Shown in pieces: positions 39,811-43,041 of a stretch of DNA of 43,041 nucleotides. The DNA is from Bacillota bacterium. Its GTDB lineage: Bacteria > Bacillota > Clostridia > Tissierellales > Sedimentibacteraceae. The stretch is from positions 1 to 43,041 of the forward strand of contig JAEXUD010000067.1 in assembly GCA_023453025.1 (NCBI GenBank), in the 5' to 3' direction. The notes beneath the pieces were generated by a model. That model had not been told where the DNA came from. It saw nothing but the letters and a program-made list of their open reading frames with translations, and did no database searches. The position numbers were made by a program, and so were the translations under genes. Each line of letters opens with the position of its first letter. Positions within the stretch are counted from its first letter, which is position 1.

Positions 39811-41727
39811 ATGATAATTTTATCATGCAATAATATTTCAAAGGCCTATGTGGTTGACAATATTATTGAAAATATATCGTTTACTGTTAATGACAATGAA
39901 AAGGTTGGATTAATAGGGCTGAATGGAGCCGGCAAAACTACTTTATTTAATATATTAGCTAATAACTTAGATCCCGATTCGGGTGAAATATATATAGCAA
40001 AAGGGAAAAAGCTTGGCTATTTGAAACAAAATACTAATATTGAAAGTGATAGGAGCATTATGGATGAAATGCTCACTATTTTTGATGAAGTGATTAAATT
40101 AGAAGAAGCGCTTCATGATTTATCACATAAAATAAGCAGCTTCACTGAACATGATGATCAGAAAGAGCTTGAAGCACTTATGGATTCCTATGCCAGGTTA
40201 AGTGAACAATTTGAAGAAAGAGACGGCTACAGCTTCAAAAGCTTAATTAAAGGAGTCCTTAGAGGTTTGGGGTTTTCTGAAGGTGAATTTTACAAGCAAA
40301 TCAATTTATTAAGCGGCGGACAAAAAAGCAGAGTGATGCTTGCAAAGCTTTTGTTGGAAAAAGCAGATATACTTATGCTGGATGAGCCTACTAACCATTT
40401 AGATATTGAAGCCATTTCCTGGCTTGAAAAGTATATCAAGGATTTTAAAGGTGCCGTAATTATAATCTCTCATGACAGATACTTCCTTGATAACACTGTA
40501 GATAGAATTTTCTTAATGGAAAATAAAAGCTTAACCTCATATAATGGTAATTACTCTGAATTTATCAAAAAGAGAAAAAATGAGCTAGAGCAAGAAATGA
40601 AACAATATGAGGAGTACGAAAAAGAAATAGAGCGCCATGAAGAAATGATTCAAAGGCTTCATGCATATGGAAGCAAGCGCAATATCAGACAGGCATTCAG
40701 CAGACAAAAATCCCTGGATAAAATAAAAAAGATGGATAAGCCAACTGTTGATTCTAAAAAAGTAAAGCTGAGATTTACTCCTAAGATAAAAAGCGGCAAG
40801 GATGTACTTTCTGTAGAAAAATTATCATTTGGCTACAATGAGAAAAAAATTTTTGACAATATTAATTTAAACATTTACAAGGGTGAAAGAGTTGGTATAA
40901 TAGGTCCCAACGGGATAGGAAAATCTACCATATTAAAAATAATTGCTAATAAATTAAGTGTTGAAAGCGGCACAGTTCATACAGGACATTATGTGAATAT
41001 TGGATATTATGATCAGGAACAGACAAATCTTGACAATGAAAACACGGTAATCGATGAAATATGGGATTACAACCCTGATTTAAATTATTATGATATACGT
41101 ACAATCCTGGCACAGTTTTTATTTAACGGAGATGATATGTATAAATTAGTAGGTGATTTAAGCGGAGGAGAAAAAGGAAGATTATCATTATTAAAGCTCA
41201 TGACCTCCAACGCTAATTTTTTATTAATGGATGAACCTACAAACCACCTGGATATCGACTCAAAGGAAATACTTGAAGACGCTCTGATTAATTATGAAGG
41301 AACTGTTCTTGTAGTATCACATGACCGATATTTTTTAAATAAGGTTGTCAATAAAATTTATGATATGTCAAATGATGGTGTTTTCCAATACCTGGGGAAC
41401 TATGACTATTATATTCACAAGAAAGCAGAACTGGAAGAAGCTGATGACGAAGTTACTGTTTCTAAGACAAAGACACAAATAAACGCCGAAAAGAAAAAAG
41501 AACGTGAAAATATCAGGGACAGACAGCAAAGAGAAAAAACAATACGTGAATTAGAAGAAGAAATAGAAATGCATGAAAATAAAATTTCTGAATTAGAAAT
41601 TGAATTATGTCAACCTTCGACATATAATGATAAAGTTCTAATTATTAATTTAAATGAAAAATTAAACACTTATAAAAGCAAATTGGAAATTTTATACACA
41701 CAGTGGTCAGAAATTATAGAAAAATAA
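39811..41727 (+). CDS. ABC-F family translation factor ATPase
   Basis: A 638-residue soluble protein with two ABC domains and no membrane part. Domain 1: Walker A GLNGAGKTT, signature LSGGQKSRVMLAKLLL, Walker B ILMLDEPTNHLDIEA. An interdomain linker (about 255-330, highly charged, EMKQYEEYEKEIERHEEMIQ) follows. Domain 2: GPNGIGKST, LSGGEKGRLSLLKLM, FLLMDEPTNHLDID. The C-terminus is a long coiled coil of charged residues, as in YdiF/Uup-type ABC-F proteins. These bind the ribosomal E site and help stalled ribosomes or protect from drugs. The short leader and size suggest a housekeeping YdiF-like role (inference). Confidence 0.92.
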   Translation: MIILSCNNISKAYVVDNIIENISFTVNDNEKVGLIGLNGAGKTTLFNILANNLDPDSGEIYIAKGKKLGYLKQNTNIESDRSIMDEMLTIFDEVIKLEEALHDLSHKISSFTEHDDQKELEALMDSYARLSEQFEERDGYSFKSLIKGVLRGLGFSEGEFYKQINLLSGGQKSRVMLAKLLLEKADILMLDEPTNHLDIEAISWLEKYIKDFKGAVIIISHDRYFLDNTVDRIFLMENKSLTSYNGNYSEFIKKRKNELEQEMKQYEEYEKEIERHEEMIQRLHAYGSKRNIRQAFSRQKSLDKIKKMDKPTVDSKKVKLRFTPKIKSGKDVLSVEKLSFGYNEKKIFDNINLNIYKGERVGIIGPNGIGKSTILKIIANKLSVESGTVHTGHYVNIGYYDQEQTNLDNENTVIDEIWDYNPDLNYYDIRTILAQFLFNGDDMYKLVGDLSGGEKGRLSLLKLMTSNANFLLMDEPTNHLDIDSKEILEDALINYEGTVLVVSHDRYFLNKVVNKIYDMSNDGVFQYLGNYDYYIHKKAELEEADDEVTVSKTKTQINAEKKKERENIRDRQQREKTIRELEEEIEMHENKISELEIELCQPSTYNDKVLIINLNEKLNTYKSKLEILYTQWSEIIEK

Positions 41728-41731
41728 AAAA

Positions 41732-41817
41732 AGTTATCCACCCTTTGTTGATAAGCTGTGAATAACTTTTCTGCATATTACAAGTATCAACAGCTTTATC
41801 AACAGCTGTTGATACTT
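41732..41817 (+). terminator. Tandem hairpins after the ABC-F gene
   Basis: A first stem pairs AGTTAT-CAC with GTG-ATAACT (about 41732-41767). A second, perfect stem pairs AAGTATCAACAGC (41782-41794) with GCTGTTGATACTT (41805-41817) and is followed by TTTTTTAT: an intrinsic terminator for the ABC-F gene. Confidence 0.8.
41734..41804. promoter_or_regulatory. Cluster of four DnaA-box-like 9-mers
   Basis: TTATCCACC (41734-41742), TGTTGATAA (41746-41754, reverse TTATCAACA), TGTGAATAA (41757-41765, reverse TTATTCACA, a perfect TTATNCACA box) and TTATCAACA (41796-41804). The three others are one mismatch off. They lie within 71 bp and overlap the terminator stems, whose pairing forces some of the repetition. 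Could be a DnaA-binding site away from the origin; could also be a by-product of the hairpins. Confidence 0.3.
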
Positions 41818-41837
41818 TTTTATAATCATACTGTTAA

Positions 41838-42857
41838 TTAATTTGAAAGCTCTAAGTTTGGAAGAGCATTTAATGTAGAATCAGCAAACTGTTTATTTAA
41901 AAATTTATAATATCCTGCACATCCAATCATAGCCGCATTATCAGTGCATAAAACCGGTGACGGTTTTGTAAATTTATAATTATTCTTTAAACATTCTTCT
42001 TGAAGCATATTTCTTAAACTTGAGTTGGATGCAACTCCGCCTGCCAAAGCAATGTTATTGCAATTCTTCATTTTTGCTGCCTTTAATGTCTTCAAAACTA
42101 AAACATCTACCACGGCCTGCTGAAAGCTTGCCGCAACATCCTCAATAACGATTTTTTCATTTTTCTGCCGGCTGTTGTGTATATAATTTAAAACTGCCGA
42201 CTTCAGCCCACTGAAGCTGAAATCCAATGTTTCATCGTCAATAACCACTCTTGGAAATTTAATTGCATCCTTGTTGCCATTCCTTGCAGCATTATCTATC
42301 AAAGGCCCTCCCGGATATCCAAGACCTAAGGCCCTTGCTATTTTATCAAATGCCTCACCTGCCGCATCATCTCTTGTTTTACCCAGTATTTCATAAGCAC
42401 CATAATTTTTAACATACACGAGATGCGTATGTCCTCCTGATGCAACGAGACACACAAATGGCGGCTCAAGGTCCTTATCCTCTATAAAATTAGCACTGAT
42501 ATGGCCTTCAATATGATTTACTCCTATTAATGGCTTATTCCAGGCATAGGAAAGACCTTTTGCAAAATTGACTCCCACCAGCAATGCTCCAACCAGCCCC
42601 GGACCATACGTAACAGCAATTGCATCTATTTGTTCAGGAGCTACACCTGCTTTTGTCAAAGCTTCTTCAACAACAGAATTAATATTTTCTATATGTTTTC
42701 TTGATGCAACCTCCGGTACTACTCCACCAAATTCTTTATGTATTTCAATTTGTGATGATATTATATTAGACATAACATTTCTGCCATTTTCAACCACTGA
42801 TGCCGCTGTTTCATCACATGATGATTCTATACCAATAATCAATACCTTGTCCTTCAT
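41838..42857 (-). CDS. tsaD: tRNA threonylcarbamoyladenosine transferase TsaD
   Basis: Transfers the threonylcarbamoyl group to adenosine 37 of ANN-decoding tRNAs, with TsaB and TsaE. 339 residues from the ATG behind GGAGGAAAAT; a longer reading from 43004 would need the promoter and an IS-like end to be translated and has no RBS. Family marks: IGIESSCDETAASV, metal-binding HIEGH (His115, His119), PLIDNAARNG, and the terminal ALAGGVASNSSLR and PSPVLCTDNAAMIG. tsaB and tsaE are not in the window. Promoter at 42885-42913. Confidence 0.97.
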   Translation of the reverse strand: MKDKVLIIGIESSCDETAASVVENGRNVMSNIISSQIEIHKEFGGVVPEVASRKHIENINSVVEEALTKAGVAPEQIDAIAVTYGPGLVGALLVGVNFAKGLSYAWNKPLIGVNHIEGHISANFIEDKDLEPPFVCLVASGGHTHLVYVKNYGAYEILGKTRDDAAGEAFDKIARALGLGYPGGPLIDNAARNGNKDAIKFPRVVIDDETLDFSFSGLKSAVLNYIHNSRQKNEKIVIEDVAASFQQAVVDVLVLKTLKAAKMKNCNNIALAGGVASNSSLRNMLQEECLKNNYKFTKPSPVLCTDNAAMIGCAGYYKFLNKQFADSTLNALPNLELSN

Positions 42858-42884
42858 ATTTTCCTCCACTTTACAAGTGCTTTG

Positions 42885-42913
42885 ATTATAATCCAAAAAC
42901 TTACTATATGCAA
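42885..42913 (-). promoter_or_regulatory. Promoter of tsaD
   Basis: On the minus strand TTGCAT (42908-42913), 17 bp, TATAAT (42885-42890). An IS-like end starts 2 bp upstream of the -35. Confidence 0.6.
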
Positions 42914-42915
42914 CA

Positions 42916-43041
42916 GGGGCTGTCTCAAAATAGAAAATTAAATTTCTAAGAGAGGCAGCTCTCTTTTTGTGCAAAAAATAAAAAATGGCCTCAAAAGAAG
43001 CCATAATTTAGTGTATAATTGAAGTATGCGAAACCCAATCG
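42916..43041 (+). mobile_element. Probable end of an IS1182-type element, cut by window edge
   Basis: GGGGCTGTCTCAAAA (42916-42930) matches the terminal inverted repeat typical of IS1182-family elements. Behind it come a hairpin with T-run (AGAGAG-GCAG-CTCTCT-TTTT, 42949-42968), such as insertion sequences use to block incoming transcription, a second small stem (ATGGC...GCCAT) and TATAAT (43014-43019). An ATG at 43026 opens a frame (MRNPI) that runs off the edge and may be the transposase start, though its distance to the TATAAT is very short. The element or its remnant may be complete outside the window. Confidence 0.5.

Noticed and set aside
42858..43004. 49-codon N-terminal extension of TsaD
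   Set aside because: It would run through the IS-like end and the promoter, has no RBS, and TsaD proteins begin at the VLIIGIESSCDET strand.

Overview
The window looks like a chromosomal segment from a low-GC, Gram-positive, probably anaerobic and spore-forming Clostridia-type bacterium. The evidence is AT-rich intergenic DNA, strong AGGAGG-type ribosome binding sites, TTGACA-N17-TATAAT promoters, intrinsic terminators with U-tracts, a HutP homologue (a Firmicutes histidine regulator), a polA-coaE pair, and AT-rich -10 elements resembling mother-cell sporulation promoters. I cannot name the genus. Genes are mostly on the minus strand.

Layout. 1-1500: decayed, nearly gene-free DNA with a small membrane protein and a frameshifted, truncated BlaI/MecI-type repressor. 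1585-5546: polA-coaE-membrane protein operon (minus). 5619-6479: two plus-strand genes with sporulation-like promoters, a divergent Fe/Mn superoxide dismutase-like protein and a 37-residue Cys-rich membrane peptide. 6501-12762: histidine-degradation operon hutU-ftcD-hutI-fchA-hutP-lysR (minus), which turns urocanate into glutamate plus methenyl-tetrahydrofolate; histidine ammonia-lyase (hutH) is not in the window. 12763-13295: a regulatory and repeat-rich gap with a tandem array of paired stem-loops, followed by a divergent SARP/BTAD-TPR regulator.

15052-25902 is a cassette region of TetR-controlled modules: TetR + ABC exporter; TetR + rifampin phosphotransferase-like enzyme; TetR + six-helix membrane protein; TetR + ABC exporter. 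Each has a strong promoter, and three have palindromes on it. One TetR gene appears to start with the rare codon ATT. 25934-30101 holds a permuted papain-like hydrolase, a MerR/TipAS regulator with the typical 19-bp promoter spacer, and a polar amino-acid ABC importer whose binding-protein gene sits behind an intrinsic terminator.

30139-43041: a VTT/DedA membrane protein, a 2H phosphoesterase, glmM, a complete branched-chain amino-acid importer livKHMGF (leader with competing stems), metA with the acetyl-CoA-type Glu111, a divergent pair (unknown protein and XRE repressor) around a palindrome, an ABC-F ATPase, a cluster of DnaA-box-like 9-mers in a terminator region, tsaD, and what looks like one end of an IS1182-type element running off the right edge.

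Together the genes suggest an amino-acid-using organism (histidine degradation, two amino-acid importers) with several drug- or toxin-responsive efflux and resistance modules. The least explained sequence is the paired-hairpin tandem array at 12961-13235. All functional calls rest on motif recognition by eye; no database search was possible.
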